Assembly: GCA_029532625.1 (NCBI GenBank)
Contig: JARFXM010000008.1
Span: 1,178,001 to 1,242,000, forward strand
Direction of reading: 5' to 3'
Length of the DNA stretch: 64,000 nt
From: Lomentospora prolificans
Taxonomy: Eukaryota; Ascomycota; Sordariomycetes; Microascales; Microascaceae
The position numbers and the translations under genes are program-made. Of the stretch, positions 46,737 to 57,174 are shown piece by piece. Numbering within the stretch: position 1 is the stretch's first letter; each line of letters starts with the position of its first letter. The notes under the pieces were generated by a model. It saw nothing but the letters and a program-made list of their open reading frames with translations. It was not told where the DNA came from and ran no database searches.

Positions 46737-49103
46737 ATGGCCAACCCGACGCGGTTCATCGCGCCCAACGAGCCTCTGAACATTTTCCAAGACGCATATT
46801 TCGAGAACCCGATGCAAATGGCCCAAAACCACATGGCCTCTGTTCCCACAAATACCGCACCCAGGCAAAGGCGGCCCCTGCAAGCCGCGAACAGCAACGT
46901 CGTGCTCAACCCTCCAAACCGCCCTGGCCAAATCAGGATGTCGCCTCACAAAATGATGCCGGCTGCCTCGCAAGCCGCCCTCGCGGCACTGACTCCCGCC
47001 CAGGGCAACAAGCTTCAGCCGATGCCTATGGAACCCCCTAACAAAGTACACCACACTACCGACTCACTACAGAAGAAGCCCTTCCTCTCCAAGTTCAAGA
47101 CTGTGGCACAGAAGCCGTCAATTCACCACTTTGGCAAGGAGAATGTTCGGCCCAACATTTATCCCGCACCGGGACCGTCGATTGCGACCTTTGAGGCTCA
47201 TGTTCAGAAGCCCAATGGCAAACGCGTGTTAATGGACGCGCCTAACATCAAGGACTCTCGACCAGCGAAAAAGGCTAAGACAGCGGAGGAAATCCAGCAA
47301 ATACCAATTCCTCCTCACGATTCGTTCCCACCTATCGTAGACGACGGCACCAAGCCCGGCCATAGCTACGCCACTTTGATAGGCATGGCCATTCTCCGAT
47401 CGCCGAATCGACGACTTACCCTCTCACAGATTTACAAGTGGATCTCGGATAACTATTCATTCTACAAACCGAACGACGCGGGATGGCAAAATAGCATTCG
47501 TCATAACCTAAGTCTGCACAAGGCTTTCTATAAGATCGAGCGTCCTAAGGACGACCCCGGCAAGGGTAACTATTGGTGCATTGAGCCTGGTCAGGAACAC
47601 ACCTTCTTGAAGGAGAAGCCGACTCGCAGGTTTACCAGTACTTCAACTACCGCCGAGACCGTCATTTCTGCGCGGCCCGAAACGGCTCCTACGAGGATGC
47701 AGATGCTGGCTCAAGCCCCTCCTTCGATGCCGGCCCAGACTTACTCCCAGCGCCAGGCTCCTCCTCCTCGACCCCAGCAGTCCCAGGCCGAACCTACCCT
47801 GCCGCCTACCCAGCATTCGACTACCGCCGAGCCTGCTCATGCCACGCTCCCCCCTCTCCCGACGTCTCAGGCTACCATTGCTGCTCCGGATCTCTCGTCC
47901 GATGCGACGATCCCCGTCTCAGATGCCGCTGCTCCTGAGGAGAATGACAAGAGTACTGAGGCCGACGCGCCCCTCGACTCACTGTACTCTCCTCTACCAC
48001 CCACGATGCACTCTTCACCACCCATTCCACGTCGCGTCGATCTCAGCGGTGGTACCACTCCTCCGCCTCTAGGCCGCAATCCCACCTCCTCCGTCTCGCG
48101 TCCGAATAATCGTGCTTTCGCCTCCATGGATGACAGCGGATACATTTCTTCGCTTGAGTCATCCGTTATGAGGCAGAAGCCCAGTGTGCTTACGTCGGAA
48201 GCTGACCGCCCTCGCATCAAGCGTGGCCGCGCCGAAGAGGAGATTGCCCGACTCCGAGCTTCCTCCTATGACAGCCCCACCAAGGGACGGTCGTGGAACG
48301 GATACGCGCCTCCTTCGTCTTCCCCACTAAGGAATGAGACGAACCAGATGCTGCCTCCTTTGACTCCTGCTGTTAAGCTAAAGGCGCCATCCAGGGCCCC
48401 TCCCTCGGTATCTCCAAATACGAATTTGCGAATCCACCGTGACAAGGTTCAGAGCATGCTTCAGTCTCCACTTCGCAAGATGAACGGGCTCTTCGATGAC
48501 AACAATCTACCCTGGAGCCCAGCTTTCAAACTTGACGACCCTCTCTTTGGAGGATTCGACACGTCGCTTGAAGGCACCGACTTCAACATTTTCCAAGATG
48601 CTGGTGATGATGTTTTCAATGATCTGGTCAACTTTGATCATAGTTCGCCGATTAAGCGCACCGCAAAGAAGTCAAGATTGGACCGGTCGCAATCTACCAG
48701 TGCGATCACCACAATGACGAGCTTCGAGCTCGGCATCAGCAAGACGCCCGACATCCCCACCTTGAAGGTTTGGGAAGATGCCACTGCCCACCCCCTCGAC
48801 ACGCCCAGTCGCGCTTTTGAAGGCTTCAGCTCCCCCTCGAGGCATTTGCTCGACTCTCATTCGCCCCTGATGCAGTCTCCGAGCAAATTGCCGGCGAACC
48901 TCTCTATTGTTCCCCCTGAGGGAGACTGGAATGCGCTCGCGTTCGATCCTGCGGATTTCATCATTGAGTCCCAGGATTGTGCCGGTGTCGATATCCTGCA
49001 AGGGTTCGCTAAGATCGGTTCCGGATCTCAAAACCCGGCTCCTCGGAGTAACAAGCCGGATTCTAAACCTGGCATCTCGAGGTTCTACTCTTCTGGTTTC
49101 TGA
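46737..49103 (+). CDS. fork head transcription factor, Hcm1/Sep1-like (788 aa)
   Basis: A single exon. The fork head (winged-helix) domain spans about residues 206-292: KPGHSYATLIGMAILRSP, LTLSQIYKWISDNYSFYK, recognition helix WQNSIRHNLSLHKAF, then GKGNYWCIEPGQE. No FHA domain is present, which sets it apart from the Fkh1/Fkh2 class and favours the Hcm1 (yeast) or Sep1 (fission yeast) class, regulators of S-phase to M-phase transcription; this assignment is an inference. The N terminus has a conserved-looking FQDAYFENP motif and a KEN box (K134-E135-N136). Outside the domain the chain is Pro/Ser-rich with nine full CDK sites ([ST]-P-x-[KR]), most in the C-terminal half. A second NIFQD motif occurs near residue 619, in a region that may be a transactivation domain (acidic and hydrophobic). 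ATG context is AAAATGGCC. Confidence 0.92.
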   Translation: MANPTRFIAPNEPLNIFQDAYFENPMQMAQNHMASVPTNTAPRQRRPLQAANSNVVLNPPNRPGQIRMSPHKMMPAASQAALAALTPAQGNKLQPMPMEPPNKVHHTTDSLQKKPFLSKFKTVAQKPSIHHFGKENVRPNIYPAPGPSIATFEAHVQKPNGKRVLMDAPNIKDSRPAKKAKTAEEIQQIPIPPHDSFPPIVDDGTKPGHSYATLIGMAILRSPNRRLTLSQIYKWISDNYSFYKPNDAGWQNSIRHNLSLHKAFYKIERPKDDPGKGNYWCIEPGQEHTFLKEKPTRRFTSTSTTAETVISARPETAPTRMQMLAQAPPSMPAQTYSQRQAPPPRPQQSQAEPTLPPTQHSTTAEPAHATLPPLPTSQATIAAPDLSSDATIPVSDAAAPEENDKSTEADAPLDSLYSPLPPTMHSSPPIPRRVDLSGGTTPPPLGRNPTSSVSRPNNRAFASMDDSGYISSLESSVMRQKPSVLTSEADRPRIKRGRAEEEIARLRASSYDSPTKGRSWNGYAPPSSSPLRNETNQMLPPLTPAVKLKAPSRAPPSVSPNTNLRIHRDKVQSMLQSPLRKMNGLFDDNNLPWSPAFKLDDPLFGGFDTSLEGTDFNIFQDAGDDVFNDLVNFDHSSPIKRTAKKSRLDRSQSTSAITTMTSFELGISKTPDIPTLKVWEDATAHPLDTPSRAFEGFSSPSRHLLDSHSPLMQSPSKLPANLSIVPPEGDWNALAFDPADFIIESQDCAGVDILQGFAKIGSGSQNPAPRSNKPDSKPGISRFYSSGF

Positions 49104-50843
49104 GCCCAACCACCAAACGCAGACATGTGTTCATTCTTCTCCCGACGGCTGATTACAAAATGAGGAGCTAGCGGTTTATTTCCAAACACTTGAGAGATAT
49201 TCTTTTATTATTATGAGTTATGATGTTACGACTACACACTACACACACAAAACCACAACAGCATCCGATGGGATATCTGAGTTCTGCACACGATTCTTCG
49301 TCTTCGGACAAGGTGTACTGCGGAAACAATCTGGGCGAAAGCTAGACGAAATGTGGGCTGAAGGGAAGAAACGGGAATACTTTTATTCGAATTCGTAGAA
49401 TTACTGTCTGATGAGCGAACGTCGGGCGGCCTCGAGATAATTCCGCGGGGAGTTGTCCAATGGTCTAAGCTATCACCCTGCTTCGTTGTTTTTCCATCTG
49501 CTTTTTCCGGGAGGTCGGCTTTCCTTTGTTTCCATTCCATGTTCGGCGTTTCTTTGCTTGTGTTCACACACCATATCTATCCCCTTCTGAGTCTGTCGAT
49601 ATCACTCTTGAGTTATGGGTCCTACCTATCTGGAGGGGCGTTTAGCCAGGGAACTAGCTACTTATTCCCTAGCGTAAAGCTCCTCTAGATGGGTAGGATT
49701 AGATGGGTTATCAAGTTGTCATGATGAATGATGGATGGCCGGCGTATGTTGTCCCTTCATTTCCTTTGCACTTCGCTTTTAGGAGGGTGTAATGGTGGAG
49801 AAATATGAAAGCTCTTTGTTATTTGTTTCTGCTATTCACTGTGCCGTCCCTTCTCCTGCATGCTGCGTTACTGCTTCCCTTCTCTCCAAACTCGATATCA
49901 TTGCTAAGCGTGCGGCCCGCTTCCCAGGATCGACTGGCGAGTCACTTCTCTAGTATAAACCCAAGTATGTTTATCTTTCCGCTTTTCCATTTTCTTTTCT
50001 TCAACCGTTGTCATTAGTATCAATGGTGTTGGATGCTGAGCCATGATATATTCATATCCTTGGGTAATGATCTTTAGTCTGGGTACCGGGATGGCGCGCT
50101 CGTCTGTTCTGCTTTCGTCTGTATTCGTTTTGAGAAGTAGTATGGCTTCCAAATATACGAGCCTCTTTGCAAGGATTTGACGTTAACGTGAGGTTTTCAA
50201 GATGGTGCATTGGGACTGTCCATCGGGATGGTTGCGGCCTCGAGGGAAGTTGGCCTTCTCGCCTAGTAAGCTCTCGGCATCACGGCCCGGCAATGGTATA
50301 CAGACTGACTCAAGGTCTGGGTATCATATGTATTCATGCAACAAAACTCTAGTTTGTTTCTACCTAATCCCACGTAATACGGCCTTTTCGTTAGGACGCG
50401 GGCGCTGTTTAGGGACCCTTTTTCAGCGGTTATACTGAGAGTGAGAGGCCAGAGGGCACATGTTCTTCCAAGATGCCCGAGGCCACGCTTATAGACAAGA
50501 AGCATATGGAAGAAAAAAATGGAAGAAAAAGAAGTAGACTCCAATCCCGACCCCCAATACTAACGACGCTCGATGAAGCAAGCAAAATTTAAGCGAGGTT
50601 GCGCCCTCCGCGCCTCTCATACGCCTTTTATATAGATGATACTACACCCGTTGTTGCCACCCCACGCCAATTATTCCGCGGCGGAGAGACAGCGACTCGA
50701 ATTCCAAAGAAGAAGAAGAAGAAGAAGAAGAAGCCTGGGGCCTTGCCAGCAAGGATATCCGCTCCCCAAGTGTCGATCGACATGCCGTTGCTCTATATCA
50801 TTTCGTTTGTTCGTAAGGGGGGCCTAGTGAAGGGAGGCGAATG
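49104..50843. other. convergent 3' region between fork head and ATG101 genes
   Basis: 1.7 kb with 3' UTRs of both genes. Contains an (AAG)8-9 repeat at about 50707-50733. Small frames show no domains. Confidence 0.5.
50707..50733. repeat. (AAG)n trinucleotide repeat
   Basis: About nine perfect AAG units on the plus strand, about 110 bases past the ATG101 stop codon. Confidence 0.85.
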
Positions 50844-51803
50844 CTAGTATATGCCCATCCGGGCTGCCCACCCCGCTTCCTTCTGGTTGACATTGATCTG
50901 ATAAGGGAACGGGTTCCCGCTTGTCGCGGTAATGGGAGGAATGTGATCCTTGTTGGCGTTGACGTACTTCATGATCTTTCGGACAGCGGCGAGTAAAGTC
51001 TGTTCCATCGCTTGGCGCACCTTGGCTCTCTCTATTCGAAAGCATGTCAGTCCTTCAGAGTCAATTTCCTTCTCTAGACGAGCAAAACACTTACCATTCT
51101 CTGTCTTGGGCTCGGCGACCGTGACTTTGACAGTCCAACACTCCCAACATACCTCCTCCTCGCCCCTAACAATCCACGCCTTCCTTCGTTTCCTTTCGGA
51201 GAATTTGACAGTGATTTGACCCCGGCCGCCGCCACCTTGGGTCCCCGTAGCACCGATGCCGGTCCCGCCAAGAGCGGGAGACCCGGGAATAGGGCTATGG
51301 TGCTGTTGCGCAACGATATTCCGCTCGGCGTCGAGCTGGCGTTCGAGGAGGGCGGCGCGCTGCTCGATAAGGGTCTCGAGTTCGACGTCGTCGATGTACG
51401 GGAGGGAGAGCGACAGGACGGGCCGGGTTTGTGGCGTTATTAGGGGAAAGTATCGGTGGAAGAAGATGGTATGTAGGATGCCTTGCGAAAAGAATACCGG
51501 GTCAGCCAGTGACGATTGACAGTAGCGAGTTGAGCGAATATCGTTCTCCCCGCCACCCTCCAGCCCCGAGCTCGCAGTTTAACCCCGCAGAATACAGGAA
51601 CCAAATACGAGCCTAGTCAGAGACTCTTAAGCTCAAGAAGAAAACGCCTTCTCACCTTTGACTACCTCCTTCACGGAGGCTGGGTCCGCAAAGGCCTCGA
51701 GGATAAACTCGGGCGGCCCTCGCTGCTCCATGCTGACGCGGGGTATATCAGGGAGGTAGGCCACAATGTTGTGAATGTTCCAGTTGGAACCCGCTTCGGT
51801 CAT
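50844..51803 (-). CDS. atg101: autophagy-related protein ATG101 (240 aa)
   Basis: Three exons: 51803-51656, 51481-51095 and 51031-50844. ATG101 is a HORMA-fold partner that stabilises ATG13 in the autophagy-initiation complex of fungi without the Atg29-Atg31 pair. Matches to the family: EFILEAFADPASVKEVVKG, ILHTIFFHRYF (human has ILHT/VLHT-LLHR here), IDDVELETLIEQ, GQITVKFSERK, and the hallmark CWECWTVKVTVAEP followed by KVRQAMEQTLLAAVRKIMKY and a C-terminal PFPYQI. A Gly/Pro insertion (about residues 108-133) is lineage-type low complexity. In the WF-finger region the Trp is kept (AWIVRGEEE) but the Phe is replaced, and the loop is about one residue longer than in human. The intron 51655-51482 is unusually long at 174 nt. 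Confidence 0.92.
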
Positions 51804-52107
51804 GGTGGAATGGCGAAAGCGAGGCCAAGAGAGGAGGGCAGGCTGGCAGCGCTGGTTTTTTCTTTCAGTTCTTCTGTCGCCTGGCAGTGATTTTTCCGTT
51901 TATGAAGTATATATCAGGAGGTGCGTCCTGCGAAGGGGGTGCGGGTGGCGTGTACAGGCGGGTTTTGGAGGTTGATTTTCAAATGTCTTAATCCTGTTGG
52001 ATAGGGTGAGGGGCAGAGGTCCCCGCCACTATCCGCCCATACGTAATAGGGAGCATAATAGCGTGCAGATGTTCTAGTATTGTACAGTGTGAAGGGCTGA
52101 AGGGCGA

Positions 52108-52134
52108 GCTGTGCTGTGCTGTGCTGTGCTGTGC
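52108..52134. repeat. (GCTGT)5 pentanucleotide repeat
   Basis: About five perfect GCTGT units followed by a degenerate GCC end. Confidence 0.85.
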
Positions 52135-52660
52135 CAGCGGTGCGGTGCGGCGCTACTGCCAGCTGCACTCTGACGGAAGGGAAAAGCTTGGTTTTGGGGT
52201 GTTCCAAGTGCTGAGTTGGGGCTAGAATGTTCACGTGATGCAGGGACGGCGTCTAGGTTTTACAGGATGCAAAGCTCAGAAGCAGGGTAATGTCAGGATC
52301 CAGTCAATTGAAAATGTAATTGAGATGGGTGACATCTCTACGGACTTGATTGTTTTCCTGATATATAGAGAGATAGCTGGCCAGAGCTAGCCCAACCACT
52401 GGAATCCGGGGCAAGCAAAGGAGGTTACGCTCAGTCGAGCTTTAATCCGCTCGGCATGTGGGATTGATGTGGAGACAGACGCCAGGCCAAGGCTCTTGCT
52501 GAGTCACCCATTATCTCGGCTGTTTGACTGGTGGGGAGGTTAATACAGCGCCACTAAATTCGGCCGTTCCCAGCCACAGAGCCACGCTCGACCCCCAGCA
52601 GGAATTCATTTGATGAATACACTGAACTGGCTGCACCTTGGAGCAGAGGTCGAAGCTGGG

Positions 52661-52666
52661 CCGAGG
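52661..52666. promoter_or_regulatory. CCGAGG, candidate FarA/FarB fatty-acid response site
   Basis: CCGAGG is the complement of CCTCGG, the core bound by the Aspergillus fatty-acid regulators FarA/FarB and found in peroxin gene promoters. It lies 238 bp before the PEX3 ATG. A single hexamer can occur by chance. Confidence 0.3.
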
Positions 52667-52903
52667 TACGGTAAGGCACATCCCATCATCTTGATCACAT
52701 AACTAGGAACAAAGAACTACGATATCCATCCTCCACTCCGAATTTCACCTTATTCTTCCTGTCATTCCTTCATCCCCTTGCTCCTTGGAATCTTGTTTGT
52801 TGTCGTTTTAAACCCTTTTTTTTTATTCCCACCGGTACGAAAGACCACAAGCCGATTCCGTCCCGCTCTCGAGTTCGCCCACATCGCCCAGCCCCCAGCC
52901 GCC

Positions 52904-54584
52904 ATGTTCGCCGCAACACGGCGCTGGTTCCGCCGGAATCGCACGCCCCTCGCGATCGGTGTTGGCGTCATGGGAGCCGGCTACGTCGTGACTCAATATG
53001 TCATTTCGAGGATAAACGATGCGCGCGAACGCATGAGCAGCGATCGAATCGCCAAGGAGAAGTGAGTTCTCCCCCCCTCTCTTCTCACCCCGCGAACTTT
53101 TATATCCGTCCTTGGTCTCGTGCCCAAGCTAACCACGCCTGTTGATACTAGCCTCCGACGGCGATTCGAGCAGAACCAAGAAGATTGCACGTTTACCGTA
53201 CTGGCGCTTCTTCCTACTGCGACGCAGCACATCCTCGAGACGATGGACACGGAAAAGATCACGTACGAGATCCAAACGCTCAAGGTTGCCAAGAACACTA
53301 CGGCCGGCGCACCGCCTAGCATTGCCGAGACGAACTTGACCGACGAAGACGGAAAGAGCCTTGCGAGCTTGCAAAGCGAGAGCGGGGTACATGCCAGCCA
53401 GATTGCACTTCCCCCGGCCGCGACCGCAGTGGAAGAAGGTGGGCAGGATGGCGGTGCGCAAGCGCAAAAGTCGAGGAAGACGAAGAGGCAGCTCTGGGAT
53501 GACTTGACGATAAGCTGTAAGTAGCCCCCAGTCGTAATTATACTGAATCCCGCTTTCGGTAGAGGTGACTAACATGCCTTTAGCTGTCTCGAGGGCTTTT
53601 ACTCTCATCTACACCCTTGCGCTTCTCACCCTGCTCACCCGGGTCCAACTCAACCTCCTCGGCCGCCGAAGCTATTTGTCTAGCGTAGTTACCCTCGCCA
53701 CCGGTTCGGCGCAAGCCACCATCTCCCTCGAGGACAATGACGAGATCGACCCCGACCAGGTGTACGGCTCCGACTTTGAGATGAACCGCAAGTACCTCAC
53801 CTTCAGCTGGTGGCTCCTCAACAAGGGCTGGGTCGGTATCATGCAACGTGTCGAGGGCGCCGTCAAGGAGGCTTTCGGTCACCTCAGCCCCCGTGACAAC
53901 CTCACCTTTGAGACCTTCTCCGAGCTTACCCTCAAGGTGCGCAAGATCATCGAGGGCGCTACCCCGGAAGAGAGGTACAAGGCCAAGTGGCTCGAGTATG
54001 TGCTGCCTCCTAGGGACATGGAAGATTTTGTCATCAAGGAATCTGGCGTCATCGAAAGCAGTACCGGCCCCGCTATCCCTCCCGCCCTTCGAAGGCTTCT
54101 CGACGAGACCGCCGACCTCGTCGAGTCTCCCTCCTTCTCCCACGTCCTCACCCTCCTCCTCGATTCTGGCTTCTCCTACCTTGTTGACGAAAAGGTCGCG
54201 ACACTCGCCTTTGAGCAGAGCAACCCCACCACCACCACCATCACCGCCACCGCCACCGACTCCGAGCCGTCCCCCACCAAGGCTATCCTCCTCCCCAAGA
54301 TCCTCTCCGTCCTCACCCGCCAAGCCCGCGTCATTGGCAACGGCATGCCCAACGAGTACCTCCGCGAAATGGAGCAGGTAGCCGACCTCGAAGCTTTCGC
54401 CGCCGTCGTATACTCGAGCAACTGGGAATGTGAAATCACCGAGGATGGAGCTTTCATCGAGCCCACCTCCAGCTCGGCGGCGGAGCCCGTCGCGACGGAG
54501 ACGACCGTTGAGCAGAGCGTCGTCATGGTCGAGTCACAGGCGTCTCTTGAGAGCGCTTGGGAGAAGGCCGTGGGAAGCAAATGA
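52904..54584 (+). CDS. pex3: peroxisomal biogenesis factor 3, peroxin PEX3 (507 aa)
   Basis: Three exons: 52904-53061, 53152-53516 and 53584-54584, joined in frame. PEX3 is the peroxisomal membrane receptor for PEX19 and is needed to insert membrane proteins and form peroxisomes de novo. It starts MFAATRRWFRRNRTP, basic residues that act as targeting signal, then a transmembrane segment at about 15-36. The family motif NLRRRFEQNQEDCTFTVLAL begins exon 2. Exon 3 carries LIYTLALLTLLTRVQLNLLG and YLTFSWWLLNKGW, both typical. The C-terminal cytosolic part holds a Thr-rich insertion near residue 390. Length is close to other fungal PEX3 proteins (about 450-550 aa). The start has a strong context (GCCGCCATGTTC). 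Confidence 0.95.
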
Positions 54585-55360
54585 TGGACGATTATAAAAA
54601 AACGAAGCCAAACAAACCCTCCTTTTTTTTTTTTTTTTTTTTTTCATTTTCTTACGTTCTTCACGTTTACACGGGACATTAGGGCTGTAACATTGGCCTA
54701 TATACGCATGGGAAAGTTGCATATGGTTTTTGGGGGGGGGAAACCGGGAGGAAGGAAAGTCTTATTGTTCTTCACTTTGAGCCTTCCCTTCTTGTATGAG
54801 TAGTAGTATCGCTTAGACGTCTATTGGGAGAAGGAGTACATATATGCTAGTTTCGGAGGTGCAGAACGCATCCTTTTAATACAGCTCGAGAGTCTTGAGT
54901 GCAAGTAGATATCTCTCTTCCATGTAGCCATTAAGACAGACAGACTATTGTCGCGTGTCTATGTGAATAGCCATATTCCAGATTTCATATAACTCTCTTG
55001 CCTCAAGACATACGATTTTTCGTGAGAATCGGCTCCCGCCTTGTATTATAGCAATGTAAAATCCCAGCCCATTGGGAGAAGGGCGACGAAAATTTTCACT
55101 CAGGCATTTCCATGCAAGACGCGCATGTGCTTATGCATGTCGACTGCGTAGCCTTGTCAATGATCTCTGGCGCATCGCTCTGGATAGCCTCTGACCGAGG
55201 AACCACGCATCATTTTCCCGCTTCAGTCTAGCGCGTTCCCCAGTCCAAGGGGGCACCTCAGGAAGGAAACTACGTCGAGGGAGAACCGGAGGAAAAATTT
55301 CGTTCGTTGCAATGTGAAAAGAAAGTTTAGGACGTTCTGCACTTCAACAAACACTAGCCT
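54585..55360. other. PEX3 3' region
   Basis: Starts with the PEX3 3' UTR including T22 at 54623-54644. Otherwise I see no coding or RNA gene before the tRNA. Confidence 0.5.
54623..54644. repeat. T22 homopolymer
   Basis: A run of 22 T in the PEX3 3' UTR, about 40 bases past the stop codon. Confidence 0.9.
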
Positions 55361-55433
55361 GCCCGGTTAGCTCAATCGGTAGAGCGTGAGACTCTTAATC
55401 TCAAGGCTGCGGGTTCGACCCCCGCATTGGGCT
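55361..55433 (+). tRNA. tRNA-Lys (anticodon CTT)
   Basis: The cloverleaf reads directly: acceptor GCCCGGT pairs with ATTGGGC (two G-U pairs), D stem GCTC/GAGC, anticodon stem TGAGA/TCTCA with loop CTCTTAA (anticodon CTT), T stem GCGGG/CCCGC with loop TTCGACC. A-box (TAGCTCAATCGG) and B-box (GGTTCGACCCC) promoters are intact. There is no intron and no encoded CCA, as in eukaryotes. The discriminator base is T by this alignment. Confidence 0.96.
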
Positions 55434-56168
55434 CAAATCCCAATGCGCCTTCCAAGAAGGCACATCGAAACATCTTTTTTGGCAGATTTTCCCGAATTTG
55501 TTGAAGGTGCTTCTCATTCTGGCTTTTTTTTTCCCTTCCCCTCAGGCCCATTCCGCATCAGGTACTCGGCGGTCCTAGTGTTAAAATGGGGGAAAGTTCC
55601 AAGTTTAAACCAGAGTAGTTGATGGTGTCAAGAGAGGAACAAGAGCGGTTAGATGTTTTGAGGAAAAAAAAAAAAAGACGGACATTAAGTCTATTAAAAG
55701 GAATGTTCCAGGGCAAGCATGGAGTGGTACGGGTGTGATCTATCCCGTTAAGTCGGTCCGTTAGAAAAAGTTAACCTCAGGACCTGCTCGAGATTTAGAG
55801 CGCAATCCGGAGACGGCCTCGAAGATGTCGGTCCGCCCAGATAGCTACAGACATAGCTATGATATCCTGGTTCGGACAACTGTCGTGGTAGCCTGTGTCC
55901 ATGGCCTAACTGTGGATTTGTAGTACGCCAGGGGCGGAAATCACAGCGTCAGCTTGAAGGCCGGACAAATGCCTCCCTTCTCACCGCCTGATGTCCGGTT
56001 ATCCACAAAGACGATAATCAGCCACAGGCGGCCAAGGGGTGCAGAGTCGCCATCCTAATGTGACAGGGTTATCTGGTACATCCGGGATAAGGAATTTGAC
56101 TTTGGGCTACGGCCCAGTCAGGCGCGAGGCACGGGTCAATATGTCGTGGCATCTCGTCATGAATTTCC
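55434..56168. other. spacer between tRNA-Lys and BET5
   Basis: 735 bp. An A13 run occurs near 55663. A T-rich run that may terminate the tRNA transcript starts about 40 bases after the gene (CTTTTTTGG at about 55,472). No coding gene is supported. Confidence 0.5.
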
Positions 56169-56762
56169 TCACATAAGGCTTCGTATGAACTGGTCCAGGC
56201 CTAGCTCGAACAGCTCATTCTTCACACCGGCTCCTCCCTTGTGCTCGACGGGGGAGAGCGGATTCTTGACCACTACATGATATCAAGTCAGTCTACGCCG
56301 TAGTCCACTGCTTAGTTGGAGGGAAGGAGCTTACCATATTCGACCCAGAGGTTGATGTAGATCTGATGTAGTACATTCCTCATGCTCATCGACGCAGTAT
56401 CCGTGACCATGACGAAACGCAGGTTGGCTGGCGTCTCATAGTAGTGAAGTTTATACTGGCCTGTGCGGTAGGAGATGAAGGCATCGTCCTCACCGCCGAG
56501 CTTCCGGACCATATTACGAAGGGAGAAGACGGTACCGAAGATTAGCTTTGCATCGTCGCTCGAAGCTGTACCGAAGGAACGGGATGTTGGACGTGAGCCG
56601 ACGGATGGATCAACGGGGAGCCATGATTTGGCGTAGATGCATTCGGCTGAGGAAGGGAGAGGGTTAGCTTGAGTCTCAAGGGGAGGGAAAGCCCCACGGC
56701 AGGATGAGGTGGTCTAATGGCTTACTATGCCGGTCAAAAATGTAGAAGGAGTATACGGGCAT
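56169..56762 (-). CDS. bet5: TRAPP complex subunit BET5 / TRAPPC1 (150 aa)
   Basis: Three exons: 56762-56726, 56646-56335 and 56272-56169, which join in frame. BET5 is a longin-fold subunit of the TRAPP tethering complex, the guanine nucleotide exchange factor for Ypt1/Rab1 at the ER-Golgi. It begins MPVYSFYIFDRH, the typical first strand, followed by TECIYAKSW. Then come DDAKLIFGTVFSLRNMVRKL, SYRTGQYKLHYYETPANLRF and VMVTDTASMSMRNVLHQIYI, and a C-terminal VKNPL ... FIRSLM, all family features. Yeast Bet5 has 159 residues, so this is full length. Exon 1 is only 37 nt and would be missed without splicing evidence. Confidence 0.94.
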
Positions 56763-57153
56763 GGCGGCGGTGTCAACGGCGGTGTCGAGGAGTCGGAGAT
56801 TGGCTTAGGTGCGATGCTTGGGAGGTCCGCGGGTGGGAAGCGTGGAAGTTGACACCTTGAGGCTGTGATGGACGTGGTGACAGCACACGCTGGATGGGCG
56901 GGGGCTCCAGCCAGGTACAAGGTGTCTGTACCTCCCCCATCATCTTGGTGTGTACCTCAGTACAGGGGTCATCATTGATCCCAACCCCACCAAAGGCCTG
57001 CCAGCGGCAGGCACACTTCCACTGTGTTAGGCCAGGAGCGAGTTCTTAGCCTGGCACAACGCCAGCATTAAACGATTGAAGCTACTGTCTTGTTGATAAT
57101 TGATCAATCAATTGATGCTGGTAGTTTACGGGGTTTGCACCCAGATTACCTGA

Positions 57154-57174
57154 CCCCCCCCCCCCCCCCCCCCC
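57154..57174. repeat. C21 homopolymer
   Basis: Twenty-one consecutive C on the plus strand, preceded by CCTGA and followed by AGTGAC. Confidence 0.9.

Larger units (their letters stand above)
51804..52903. promoter_or_regulatory. bidirectional promoter region, ATG101 / PEX3
   Basis: 1.1 kb between divergent start codons. Contains a GCTGT pentanucleotide repeat (52108-52134), CCGAGG at 52661-52666 and a T/C-rich PEX3 leader with an 8-9 T run near 52,816. No gene is supported. Confidence 0.5.

Noticed and set aside
53580..54323. A 247-codon minus-strand frame opposite PEX3
   Set aside because: Shadow of the PEX3 third exon; no start context, domain or splice evidence.
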